The notes below the pieces were generated by a model. The model did not search any database, was not told where the DNA came from, and saw nothing but the letters and a program-made list of their open reading frames with translations. Source: UBA1738 sp003453455 (GTDB lineage: Bacteria > Bacillota > Clostridia > UBA1381). From it: 6,050 nucleotides of DNA. The translations under genes were made by a program, and so were the position numbers. Location of the stretch: positions 1-6,050 of the forward strand of contig CAMOOX010000066.1 in assembly GCA_946621875.1 (NCBI GenBank), read 5' to 3'. Positions 1 through 5,721 of this stretch are shown here, piece by piece; within the stretch, counting starts at the first letter, position 1; the number at the start of each line of letters is the position of its first letter.

Positions 1-19
1 GAATCCCCCAACGCTTTTG

Positions 20-94
20 CTACTTTTCACGCTGAAAAGTAGGAATAAAAATAAATTTATGTGCCTTTTCGCCCTTTTGGGCAGTCAAAAGGGC
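20..94. repeat. Double-hairpin intergenic element, function unknown
   Basis: Two perfect inverted repeats lie close together. The first has arms CTACTTTTC (20-28) and GAAAAGTAG (34-42) around a 5-base loop. The second has arms GCCCTTTTG (71-79) and CAAAAGGGC (86-94) around a 6-base loop. Neither is followed by a T-tract on either strand, so they do not look like intrinsic terminators, and the hslO terminator is a separate hairpin further in. No convincing gene overlaps them. Paired hairpins with CTTTT/AAAAG stems resemble dispersed REP-like intergenic repeats seen in Clostridia genomes, but copy number cannot be judged from this window. An RNA-processing or mRNA-stability role for the end of a neighbouring transcript is an alternative. 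Confidence 0.5.
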
Positions 95-111
95 AATAAA
101 TCATATATATT

Positions 112-135
112 AAAAAAGACGGCTATTGCCGTCAT
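112..135 (-). terminator. Rho-independent terminator of the cdaA-cdaR-hslO operon
   Basis: Read on the minus strand, a perfect 6-bp GC-rich stem GACGGC/GCCGTC (118-133) with a 4-base loop is followed directly by six T residues (117-112). It begins only a few bases after the hslO stop codon, where the operon should end. The plus strand has only a broken T-run after the stem (ATTTTT), so activity in that direction would be weaker. Confidence 0.85.
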
Positions 136-137
136 TT

Positions 138-1019
138 TTATCTTGCCAAATCATACATTTTTAAAAGCTCGTCCTTTTGGAATGTGTATTTGCTATTGCA
201 GAACTGACATTCTACCTCACATTTTCCGTCCTCTTCAATAATGCGCTCAAGCTCCTTTTTACCTATTGAAATCACCGCATCCCTCATACGCTTTTGTGAG
301 CATTTACACTTATATACAGGAGTTACCGTGCTATTGCTCACAATCATATCAAATCCGTCGGTAAGGTAAAAGAGTATGTCCTCTGCCGTCATTCCTTTTT
401 CCAACATTTCTGTAACCGGAGGCGCTTTTCTTACAATTTCTTCAATCTTTTCTGCCGTTTCCTCTGTTGCATCAGGCATAAGCTGTATCATATAGCCGCC
501 TGCAACCTTTACCGAGCAGTCGGTATCCACCAAAACGCCAAGCCCTATCGCTGTGGGAACTTGGTCGCTTTTTGCAAAATAATATGTCATATCCTCCGCT
601 ATTTCGCCTGTAACTATCGGCACCCGCCCTGAATACGGCTCTTTCATTCCCATATCATATATAACGCAAAGCTGACCTTTGCCAACCGCTTTTCCTACAT
701 CGAGCTTCCCTTTTTTATTAAGCGGTAAATCCACAAGCGGATTTACCGCATACCCTCTCACCTGCGATTTGTTATCCGAAACGGCTACAATGCTCCCGAG
801 CGGTCCGTCGCCTCGAAACTGAATAGTCACAGAATCTGCGTCATTTTTGAGATTTTGCCCCATAATCGCCGCAATCGTAAGTGTTCTCCCAAGCGCTGCT
901 GTTGCAACGGGAAGACTTTTATGAATTTTTTGTGCCTCGTTTGCAAGAAGTGTTGTATTTGCAACAAAAATTTTTATTGCTCCGTCAAGGCTTTGCCCCC
1001 GCACTAATATATCTGCCAT
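138..1019 (-). CDS. hslO: Hsp33 redox-regulated molecular chaperone
   Basis: The 293-residue product is a full-length Hsp33, a cytoplasmic holdase chaperone that oxidation plus heat or unfolding switches on. The N-terminal core (about 1-230) has family-typical stretches such as the opening DILVRG, QFRGDGPLGS near 67 and RGYAVNP near 88. The C-terminal zinc switch is complete: CXC at C238/C240 and CXXC at C271/C274, separated by 30 residues, which matches the family spacing. In the reduced state these four cysteines bind zinc; oxidation forms disulfides and exposes the substrate-binding surface. One extra cysteine (C267) lies just before the CXXC. The ATG lies one base after the cdaR stop, with Shine-Dalgarno GGGAG at 1026-1030 inside the end of cdaR, so translation is probably coupled. 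An intrinsic terminator follows at once, making this the last gene of the operon. Confidence 0.96.
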   Translation of the reverse strand: MADILVRGQSLDGAIKIFVANTTLLANEAQKIHKSLPVATAALGRTLTIAAIMGQNLKNDADSVTIQFRGDGPLGSIVAVSDNKSQVRGYAVNPLVDLPLNKKGKLDVGKAVGKGQLCVIYDMGMKEPYSGRVPIVTGEIAEDMTYYFAKSDQVPTAIGLGVLVDTDCSVKVAGGYMIQLMPDATEETAEKIEEIVRKAPPVTEMLEKGMTAEDILFYLTDGFDMIVSNSTVTPVYKCKCSQKRMRDAVISIGKKELERIIEEDGKCEVECQFCNSKYTFQKDELLKMYDLAR

Positions 1020-1020
1020 T

Positions 1021-2205
1021 TTATTCTCCCTGTTCCATTCTTACCAAAACGCTGTATGTTCCTATTATATCAATATCGCTGTCCGTTTCTATCTGAACGG
1101 GCAAAATTTTCTCTGCTTCTGTCATTTTTCCGACATCAACCGATAATTTTAGTTTTATATTTGAAGCATCTTCAATGGATTTCAGCGTGACCGTTTTCTC
1201 CTTAGGACTTATAACCGCTGTTTTTCCATCAGGCACATTTACCGCTTCTACCTGCGCAGTAATTTCCCGAAGCTCCTTTGGCAAAATCTCCCCTGTTACT
1301 GAGATAGTCATATCCTCTTCCTTTACATACACTCCATCAGGAACAATAAGCTCTGCCTCATATGTGTTCTTGTCCTTTTGAGGTGTTATTACAGCTTCAA
1401 TATACTCTGCCTCTATCCCTTCGCTAATTCCTGCCTCGACGGTATTTTTCTCTATATTTTTTATTAGTATTCCGTAATCTTCGCGGCTTTCTTCGCTTAG
1501 TACCACCTTTACCGCAAGCTCTGTTTTTTCATATACTGTACTCTCAACCGTGACAGTACGGCGGCTTTTATTTACAATACTCTCTTCCGAAACAAGCTCT
1601 CCTTTTTCGGTATAAAGTTCGTACAAACATTCCTGCGTGTTTGTCTTTGAAATTTTTGATGCATCTACCCTTACTTTCGCATATGCAATATTATATACGG
1701 TATTTTCTGCTCCCGAAACCGTAACCGCGTCGATTTTGCTTTCACACTTTACTATAAAGTCGCTGTTTTTGTCGCGGTTTGTTACCTCTATTTTGACAGG
1801 TATTTCACGCGAGATGAGCGCCTCCGTTTCAACTGTCAGTTCCCTAACCCGTACCTTTTCAAGCACAACGCGGTCTGAGGGATAAGAATAGGAAACCGAA
1901 ATAACATTTTCCCCTGTATTTTTTACAGAGGACACATCAACAGATGCATAAATTTCTCCAAGCGCTGAAATTACATTGCTGCGGCTTCCCCTGATAACAA
2001 CGCTTAGCGACGGAAGCTCGTCTTTATTTACTATTGCAAATCCGTTTGCGTTTAAATCATTTTCGCCCTTGATTTCAAGATTTACCCCTGTAAGCGTCTG
2101 GCTTATGGCAGGGTCCTCAGTATATGTTATAGCAAACCATAATACTATCGCGATCAATGCCGATAATATTTTTAAAAGAAGTTTACTGTTTTTTATTTTT
2201 TCCAT
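1021..2205 (-). CDS. cdaR: CdaR, YbbR-domain partner and regulator of the diadenylate cyclase CdaA
   Basis: This is a membrane-anchored extracytoplasmic protein of 394 residues from the chosen start. Residues about 8-28 form one N-terminal transmembrane segment (LLLKILSALIAIVLWFAITY), preceded by a short lysine-rich cytoplasmic end. The rest is beta-rich and reads as about four YbbR-type repeats: roughly 33-130, 133-225, 228-306 and 310-390. Recurrent patterns include VVIRGSRSNV near 69 and VTVSGAENTVYNI near 161. In Bacillus, Listeria and Staphylococcus, CdaR binds CdaA at the membrane and modulates c-di-AMP synthesis; here cdaA lies immediately upstream. I chose the ATG at 2205, preceded by AAAGGAG (2218-2224), over an in-frame TTG at 2229 that would add eight residues but has no well-placed ribosome site. 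The gap to cdaA is then 35 bases. Repeat three seems degenerate. Family assignment is secure; repeat borders are approximate. Confidence 0.92.
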   Translation of the reverse strand: MEKIKNSKLLLKILSALIAIVLWFAITYTEDPAISQTLTGVNLEIKGENDLNANGFAIVNKDELPSLSVVIRGSRSNVISALGEIYASVDVSSVKNTGENVISVSYSYPSDRVVLEKVRVRELTVETEALISREIPVKIEVTNRDKNSDFIVKCESKIDAVTVSGAENTVYNIAYAKVRVDASKISKTNTQECLYELYTEKGELVSEESIVNKSRRTVTVESTVYEKTELAVKVVLSEESREDYGILIKNIEKNTVEAGISEGIEAEYIEAVITPQKDKNTYEAELIVPDGVYVKEEDMTISVTGEILPKELREITAQVEAVNVPDGKTAVISPKEKTVTLKSIEDASNIKLKLSVDVGKMTEAEKILPVQIETDSDIDIIGTYSVLVRMEQGE

Positions 2206-2217
2206 CTTTTGCCGCTG

Positions 2218-2224
2218 CTCCTTT
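2218..2224 (-). promoter_or_regulatory. Ribosome binding site that decides the cdaR start
   Basis: AAAGGAG on the minus strand lies 12 bases before the ATG at 2205. The alternative TTG start at 2229 lies upstream of this site, and the nearest purine-rich run before it (around 2253-2258) is about 20 bases away, too far to serve it well. The spacing of 12 is slightly long, so the TTG is not fully excluded. Confidence 0.6.
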
Positions 2225-2240
2225 CGCAAATTTATTACAT

Positions 2241-3071
2241 TCAGGCATCATTTCTCCTGAATTTGGATTTTGCTCCGTCCGCAAAAAAGGCTTTTTGAAG
2301 TGCTGCTGTAAGTGATTCCTTATTTAAATTTCTGGTAAGCGCGCCGTTTGCGGCTATTGAAATCTTGCCCGTTTCCTCGCTGACAACGATTACAAGCGCA
2401 TCGGATGCCTCAGAAACGCCTAATGCTGCGCGATGGCGAGTACCAAGCTCCCTTGAAAGATTTTCATTTGAAGTGAGCGGCAAAAAACAGCCTGCCGTAT
2501 GTATTCTGTCGCCCCGTATTATGACTGCACCGTCATGCAGCGGCGTATTCGGGACAAAAATATTTTCCAAAAGTGCAGAGCTTACCTCCGCGTCAATAAG
2601 CGTGCCTGTTCCTATTACATCTCCCAGCTTTGTTTCCCGTTCTATTACAATCAGCGCGCCCGTTTTCGACTCCGAAAGATTTAAAGCTGCTTTCACAATT
2701 CCTCTTATAGAGTACTCGCGCGTTTCTGCGGGACCTGATGTAATATTCATTATTTTTCCAACCTTTGATCGTCCCATTTTTTCCAAAAGGCTCCGAAGCT
2801 CCGGCTGAAATATTACCACAATTGCAAACATTCCCACCTGCATAGCGCTGCGAAGCAGGTAGTTTAATGTATTTAAGTGAAACCATGAGCTTATTTGAAG
2901 GACAAAAAACAGAATTAAAATGCCTTTTACAAGCTGCATGGCGCGTGTTTCCTTTATTGATTTTAAAAGCTGATAAACAATAAAGGCAATCAGCAGAATA
3001 TCTATTAAATCGGTCAGCTTTAAAACCTGAAAAAAGCTTTTAAAGTATATAAGCGCTGATGACATATTCAT
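2241..3071 (-). CDS. cdaA: CdaA, membrane diadenylate cyclase (c-di-AMP synthase)
   Basis: This enzyme condenses two ATP into cyclic di-AMP, the second messenger controlling potassium and osmolyte transport and cell-wall homeostasis in Gram-positive bacteria. The 276-residue product has the CdaA layout. Three hydrophobic membrane segments lie at about 20-38, 47-64 and 75-90. A linker then leads to a cytoplasmic DAC domain from about 105 to 260. Both signature motifs are intact: DGA at 180-182 (in PLHDGAVII) and RHRA at 212-215 (in GTRHRAALG), as is the SEETG stretch at 231-235. These motifs bind ATP and metal, so the cyclase should be active. The ATG at 3071 is preceded by AAAGGAAGGG (3074-3083). 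It is the first gene of an operon with cdaR and hslO; the usual third partner, glmM, is not present here. Confidence 0.97.
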   Translation of the reverse strand: MNMSSALIYFKSFFQVLKLTDLIDILLIAFIVYQLLKSIKETRAMQLVKGILILFFVLQISSWFHLNTLNYLLRSAMQVGMFAIVVIFQPELRSLLEKMGRSKVGKIMNITSGPAETREYSIRGIVKAALNLSESKTGALIVIERETKLGDVIGTGTLIDAEVSSALLENIFVPNTPLHDGAVIIRGDRIHTAGCFLPLTSNENLSRELGTRHRAALGVSEASDALVIVVSEETGKISIAANGALTRNLNKESLTAALQKAFFADGAKSKFRRNDA

Positions 3072-3102
3072 AACCCTTCCTTTCCGCTGTATTTATGCTC
3101 CT

Positions 3103-3131
3103 ATTATACATTATTTTTTCTTGATTTACCA
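3103..3131 (-). promoter_or_regulatory. Probable sigma-A promoter of the cdaA operon
   Basis: On the minus strand a perfect TATAAT (-10) lies at 3108-3103, 31 bases before the cdaA ATG. The best -35 candidate at 17-bp spacing (3131-3126, TGGTAA) matches the consensus at only three of six positions. The -10 is convincing; the -35 is weak, which may mean an activator or low basal strength. Confidence 0.6.
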
Positions 3132-3146
3132 GTCATTTTATTAAAT

Positions 3147-3178
3147 TTTTATAAAAAAATCTTGTGGTTTTATAAAAA
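3147..3178. repeat. Tandem AT palindromes 21 bp apart, upstream of the stalk-protein gene
   Basis: The 11-base sequence TTTTATAAAAA occurs at 3147-3157 and again at 3168-3178, exactly 21 bp apart, about two helical turns. Its first ten bases are a perfect palindrome. The second copy sits between the -35 and -10 of the plus-strand promoter. Phased identical sites fit a dimeric repressor or A-tract DNA bending, but composition alone makes such runs easier to get in this AT-rich DNA. Confidence 0.45.
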
Positions 3179-3190
3179 GTATGATAAAAT
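3162..3190 (+). promoter_or_regulatory. Promoter of the stalk-domain protein gene
   Basis: A -35-like TTGTGG (3162-3167), a 17-bp spacer and TAAAAT (3185-3190) are seen. A TG at 3182-3183, one base before the hexamer, makes it an extended -10. Transcription should start near 3197, giving a leader of about 23 bases. This also rules out translation from the ATG at 3181, which lies within the promoter itself. Confidence 0.75.
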
Positions 3191-3219
3191 TGTCTAAAAT
3201 ACTTTTAGAGGAGATTATT

Positions 3220-4233
3220 ATGAAAAAATTTTTACTTTTCTCGCTCACTGCGCTTGCCGCATTTCTATTTACATTTTCGGCTTTTGCCGCAGATATTGCA
3301 GTAAAGGTTGACGGGAGAACTATCACATTCCGTGAAGACCCAAAACCTGTTGTTTTAAGCGACAGAACCTATGTGCCTGTCAGACGGGTGCTTGAACGCA
3401 TGGGCGCAAGAGTTGCATGGGACGGGGAAACCCGCACCGTTACCGTAACTTCATACGATAACATCAAAATGGTCGTTCTTACCATAGACAGCCCTGAGAT
3501 TATTGTTTATACCTTTACCAGCGTGCTTCACGCCGACAAGGACACCGTTATTTCCGATGTCAGTCCGATTATTTTAGATGACAGAACTATGCTTCCAATC
3601 CGTGTTATTGCTGAGGCTTTGGGAGCTGATGTTGAATATGACAAAAGCGGCATTGCAGAAATAACAACCTATCAAGCTAAGACGGCACTTAAAGAAACTT
3701 TTGGGGAAGACGCCCTAAAAGATAAAATTGATCTTGCTGATGCATATTCCGAAAATTTGCCTAAAATAAGCCTTTCATGCGATGCAAAAGACATAAAAGA
3801 AGGCGATGAAATCAGCGTTTATGTGCATATTTCAGATCTTGAAACCTCGCACAGCGGTGCCTCTTTTTCGGGACTTACAACTACCGTTTTTTATGACACC
3901 GAAAACTTCTCTTATGACGGGTTTACCTGTATTGATAAAAATGGAGAGGCTCCTCCTGCCCTTTCGGCAGACAACGCACTTTTCTATGAAAACGGAGCAA
4001 AAATTGTATATATCTACACTCCCGGTTCAGAGTATGTCCAAAAAGAGGACGGTGCTGTTTTAAAACTTACCTTTACAGCCCTCTCCGATAAGGGCGGTCT
4101 ATTTTCCCTTTCGGACGGAGTTTCCGAACTCGGCTACGATAATGAAGTTATTTTTTCATCAGGTGATAATGCATACAGTATAGCAAGATATGACGAGCTG
4201 TTTGTTGATACCTCCGAATTATCAGTAAGATAA
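3220..4233 (+). CDS. Secreted stalk-domain protein with a cohesin-like C-terminal domain
   Basis: This is an exported protein of 337 residues with unknown specific role. A clear signal peptide spans 1-23: MKKF start, hydrophobic core and AFA before a likely cleavage at A23/A24. Residues about 28-150 match the copper amine oxidase N-terminal-like 'stalk' family, with two repeats of its core: RTYVPVRRVLERMGARVAWD (49-68) and RTMLPIRVIAEALGADVEYD (122-141). Despite the family name this part has no enzymatic role. After a linker (about 151-180), residues about 181-325 form a beta-rich domain with cohesin-like features (EGDEISVYVHISDL, TTTVFYDTENF, DGAVLKLTF), suggesting carbohydrate or protein binding; this part is inference. 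No LPXTG, S-layer motif or C-terminal membrane anchor is seen, so it may be released or held non-covalently. Start ATG 3220 has AGAGGAG (3207-3213) six bases upstream. It is transcribed alone and ends at a terminator shared with htrA. Confidence 0.85.
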   Translation: MKKFLLFSLTALAAFLFTFSAFAADIAVKVDGRTITFREDPKPVVLSDRTYVPVRRVLERMGARVAWDGETRTVTVTSYDNIKMVVLTIDSPEIIVYTFTSVLHADKDTVISDVSPIILDDRTMLPIRVIAEALGADVEYDKSGIAEITTYQAKTALKETFGEDALKDKIDLADAYSENLPKISLSCDAKDIKEGDEISVYVHISDLETSHSGASFSGLTTTVFYDTENFSYDGFTCIDKNGEAPPALSADNALFYENGAKIVYIYTPGSEYVQKEDGAVLKLTFTALSDKGGLFSLSDGVSELGYDNEVIFSSGDNAYSIARYDELFVDTSELSVR

Positions 4234-4287
4234 AAGCTCCGCCTGTCGGCGCAGGAATAATGCAGCATTTTTCCTAAATAATAACAC

Positions 4288-4320
4288 AAAAGACTGACTG
4301 CTTTCGCAGTCAGTCTTTTT
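4288..4320. terminator. Bidirectional terminator between the stalk-protein gene and htrA
   Basis: A perfect 10-bp stem GACTGACTGC/GCAGTCAGTC (4292-4315) with loop TTTC is flanked by AAAA (4288-4291) and TTTTT (4316-4320), extending pairing to 14 bp. It gives a hairpin plus U-run in both directions, which suits the convergent genes. The htrA stop codon (4319-4321) overlaps its edge. Confidence 0.92.
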
Positions 4321-5515
4321 ATTTCTTGGGTTTATCTTCGCTTAGCTGAACATTTATATCGGTAAGTTCTCCGTTTCTTATGACGGTTAGCGTTATATAA
4401 TCACCCGGTTTTTTTGTATCCCTTATATTGTTTAATGCTTCTCCCGTGTTTACAACCTGTCCGTCCGCTTTTACAATAAGGTCGCCTTGTTTTATTCCTG
4501 CTTTTTCCGCTCCGCTGCCCTCTGATACCGAATATACGGTAAGTCCGTTTTTGGATTCTGTTATCGTTACGCCTATAAGGCTTCTTCCTGAAACATACCC
4601 TTCATTCATAAGGTCATCTATAATCGGTTTTGCCTCGGAAATTGCTATTGCAAAGCCTATTCCTTCAACGCCTGTTTCAGACATCTTAATAGAGTTAATT
4701 CCTATAACTTCGCCGTATTGATTTACAAGTGCCCCGCCTGAATTACCCGGATTTATTGCTGCATCTGTCTGCAAAAGATTATAGCTTCGGTTTTCTACCG
4801 TCATTTTTCTGTTTACCGCGCTTATAACTCCCGCTGTTACCGTTCCTGCAAGCTCCTGTCCCAGAGGATTTCCTATGGCCACCGCAAGATCTCCTACCTC
4901 TACCTGACTTGAATCTCCCAAAACTGCCGCCGTAAGGCCTGTTGCATTTATTTTTAAAACCGCAAGGTCTGATTTTGAGTCTGCACCCACAAGCGTTGCC
5001 GTATATTCATCGCCTGTGTTCAAAACTATTGTTATTTCGCTTGCTTCTGCTATAACATGCTGATTTGTTACTATATAACCGTCTTCACTTATTATAATTC
5101 CCGAGCCTGAGCCTTGCTTTACAAGTTCATCACTTGTCTGATAATAATAATATCTTCCGCTGAACGGATCATAATATCTTTGCGGTTGAAGCTTTGCCTT
5201 ATTTATAACACCAACGCAGGAAGGTCCGACTTGCTTTGCTATCTCGGAAACAGAGAGCGCTTTTTTACCGTTTTCAAAAAGCACTGTGCTTGCTGCTCCC
5301 GAAGTATTGCTGACCGGCGCTGTGTACGATACCTGCTGCGTCTTTATAATCGGTTTTAAATAGTAATAGCCGCCTACGCCCACCGCTCCTGCGGTTACAG
5401 CGCTTGCTAAAAATGCTGATAAAAGATACGGTGCAATTTTTCTAAATCTATGTTTTTTTACCTTTGGTCTGTATTCGATAAGTTCCGTTGAGTCTGTGTA
5501 AGGATATTTTCTCAC
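4319..5515 (-). CDS. htrA: HtrA/DegP-type membrane-anchored serine protease
   Basis: This protease degrades or refolds misfolded proteins on the outer face of the membrane. The 398-residue product starts with a basic cytoplasmic segment (1-28), then one transmembrane anchor (about 29-50). A tyrosine-rich linker contains RYYYYQ at 121-126. The trypsin-like domain (about 88-300) has a complete triad: H153 (TNQHV), D183 (SDLAVLK) and S259 (GNSGG). A single PDZ domain fills about 308-392, with GRSLIGV and GAEKAGIKQGDLI. This is the usual Firmicutes layout with one PDZ. The start is a GTG at 5515 with AAAGGAAGA (5521-5529) well placed upstream; an overlapping ATG is immediately followed by TGA in another frame. 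It is monocistronic, ends at the bidirectional terminator, and is divergent from the XRE regulator gene, which may control it. Which paralogue (HtrA, HtrB or YyxA type) cannot be told. Confidence 0.96.
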   Translation of the reverse strand: MRKYPYTDSTELIEYRPKVKKHRFRKIAPYLLSAFLASAVTAGAVGVGGYYYLKPIIKTQQVSYTAPVSNTSGAASTVLFENGKKALSVSEIAKQVGPSCVGVINKAKLQPQRYYDPFSGRYYYYQTSDELVKQGSGSGIIISEDGYIVTNQHVIAEASEITIVLNTGDEYTATLVGADSKSDLAVLKINATGLTAAVLGDSSQVEVGDLAVAIGNPLGQELAGTVTAGVISAVNRKMTVENRSYNLLQTDAAINPGNSGGALVNQYGEVIGINSIKMSETGVEGIGFAIAISEAKPIIDDLMNEGYVSGRSLIGVTITESKNGLTVYSVSEGSGAEKAGIKQGDLIVKADGQVVNTGEALNNIRDTKKPGDYITLTVIRNGELTDINVQLSEDKPKK

Positions 5516-5529
5516 ATTTATCTTCCTTT
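5512..5529 (-). promoter_or_regulatory. htrA translation start region: SD, GTG start and overlapping ATG-TGA
   Basis: On the minus strand AAAGGAAGA (5529-5521) precedes ATGTGAG. The ATG at 5517 opens a frame closed at once by TGA, while the GTG inside it (5515) opens htrA. Ribosomes may start at the stronger ATG and stop, lowering HtrA output. Whether this is used is inference; the overlap itself is plain. Confidence 0.5.
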
Positions 5530-5586
5530 CTTTTTCTGCTACGATGATATTTTTTCACCCAGCCTTATTTTTATTCTTATGACTAT

Positions 5587-5618
5587 ATAATAGCACCCTA
5601 TTTTTAAAATAGTGTGAA
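5587..5618 (-). promoter_or_regulatory. Probable promoter of htrA
   Basis: On the minus strand an extended -10, TGCTATTAT, is found at 5595-5587. A good -35-like hexamer TTCACA (5618-5613) is 20 bp upstream of the TATTAT, longer than the usual 17. The extended -10 may carry the promoter alone, or the odd spacing may need a regulator that distorts DNA. The expected leader is about 65 bases. Confidence 0.6.
5594..5616. promoter_or_regulatory. 23-bp near-perfect palindrome over the htrA promoter (putative operator)
   Basis: Dyad centred on 5605: inner arms CTATTTT and AAAATAG pair perfectly around one T, and outer CAC/GTG also pair, with one mismatch between (5597/5613). Ten of eleven positions are symmetric. 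It fills the space between the candidate -35 and -10 of htrA, so a bound dimer would block RNA polymerase. The regulator is unknown; the neighbouring XRE protein is the obvious candidate. Confidence 0.55.
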
Positions 5619-5631
5619 TAAAAAATTAAAG

Positions 5632-5645
5632 TTTTTTATAAAAAA
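5632..5645. repeat. 14-bp perfect AT palindrome in the htrA/XRE intergenic region
   Basis: Six T, then AT, then six A form a perfect palindrome midway between the two divergent promoters. The stretch 5634-5650 matches 3168-3184, in the other divergent intergenic region, at 16 of 17 bases. It could be an UP-element-like sequence, a bending tract or a shared regulator site. Confidence 0.4.
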
Positions 5646-5666
5646 TATGAATTTTTTGTTAATAGA

Positions 5667-5694
5667 TTGACATTTTTGCCAAAAATACTATAAT
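5667..5694 (+). promoter_or_regulatory. Consensus sigma-A promoter of the XRE regulator gene
   Basis: A perfect TTGACA (5667-5672) and a perfect TATAAT (5689-5694) are separated by 16 bp. Transcription should begin near 5701, leaving a leader of about 20 bases that contains the ribosome site of the 5722 start. Such a strong promoter on a small regulator gene usually implies repression. Confidence 0.9.
5672..5686. promoter_or_regulatory. 15-bp palindrome between -35 and -10 of the XRE gene (putative autoregulatory operator)
   Basis: Perfect 7-bp arms ATTTTTG and CAAAAAT flank a central C. The dyad starts on the last base of the -35 and fills most of the promoter spacer, the classic position for an operator. 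XRE-family proteins commonly repress their own gene from such sites, so binding by the product of the downstream gene is the simplest inference. Confidence 0.6.
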
Positions 5695-5721
5695 TAGTGT
5701 ATGAATTGGGGGGCAAGAGAT

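Noticed and set aside
17..241. 74-residue plus-strand open frame
   Set aside because: It runs through both hairpins, the hslO terminator and the antisense of the hslO end, and has no recognisable domain; no good ribosome site precedes it.
2206..2229. Eight-residue N-terminal extension of CdaR from a TTG
   Set aside because: The TTG lacks a well-placed ribosome site, whereas AAAGGAG precedes the ATG at 2205; kept only as an alternative.
2365..2808. 147-residue plus-strand open frame
   Set aside because: It lies wholly antisense to cdaA, whose catalytic motifs prove the coding strand; it is serine-rich and domain-free as expected for a shadow.
2593..2886. 97-residue minus-strand open frame
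   Set aside because: It overlaps cdaA on the same strand in another frame and has no identifiable features.
3181..3219. Upstream ATG for the stalk protein
   Set aside because: It falls in the extended -10 element, so the codon would not be in the transcript; the signal peptide begins properly at 3220.
4243..4260. Weak hairpin after the stalk-protein stop
   Set aside because: Only about 4 bp of stem in competing forms and no T-tract; the strong terminator at 4288-4320 explains termination.
5701..5721. Upstream ATG for the XRE regulator
   Set aside because: It sits at the predicted transcription start with no ribosome site, and the added residues are not typical of the family; 5722 has a G-rich site at good spacing.
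5516..5721. Riboswitch or CIRCE/CtsR heat-shock element upstream of htrA
   Set aside because: No CIRCE-type TTAGCACTC repeats, no CtsR heptads and no conserved riboswitch core seen; the dyads are better read as operators.
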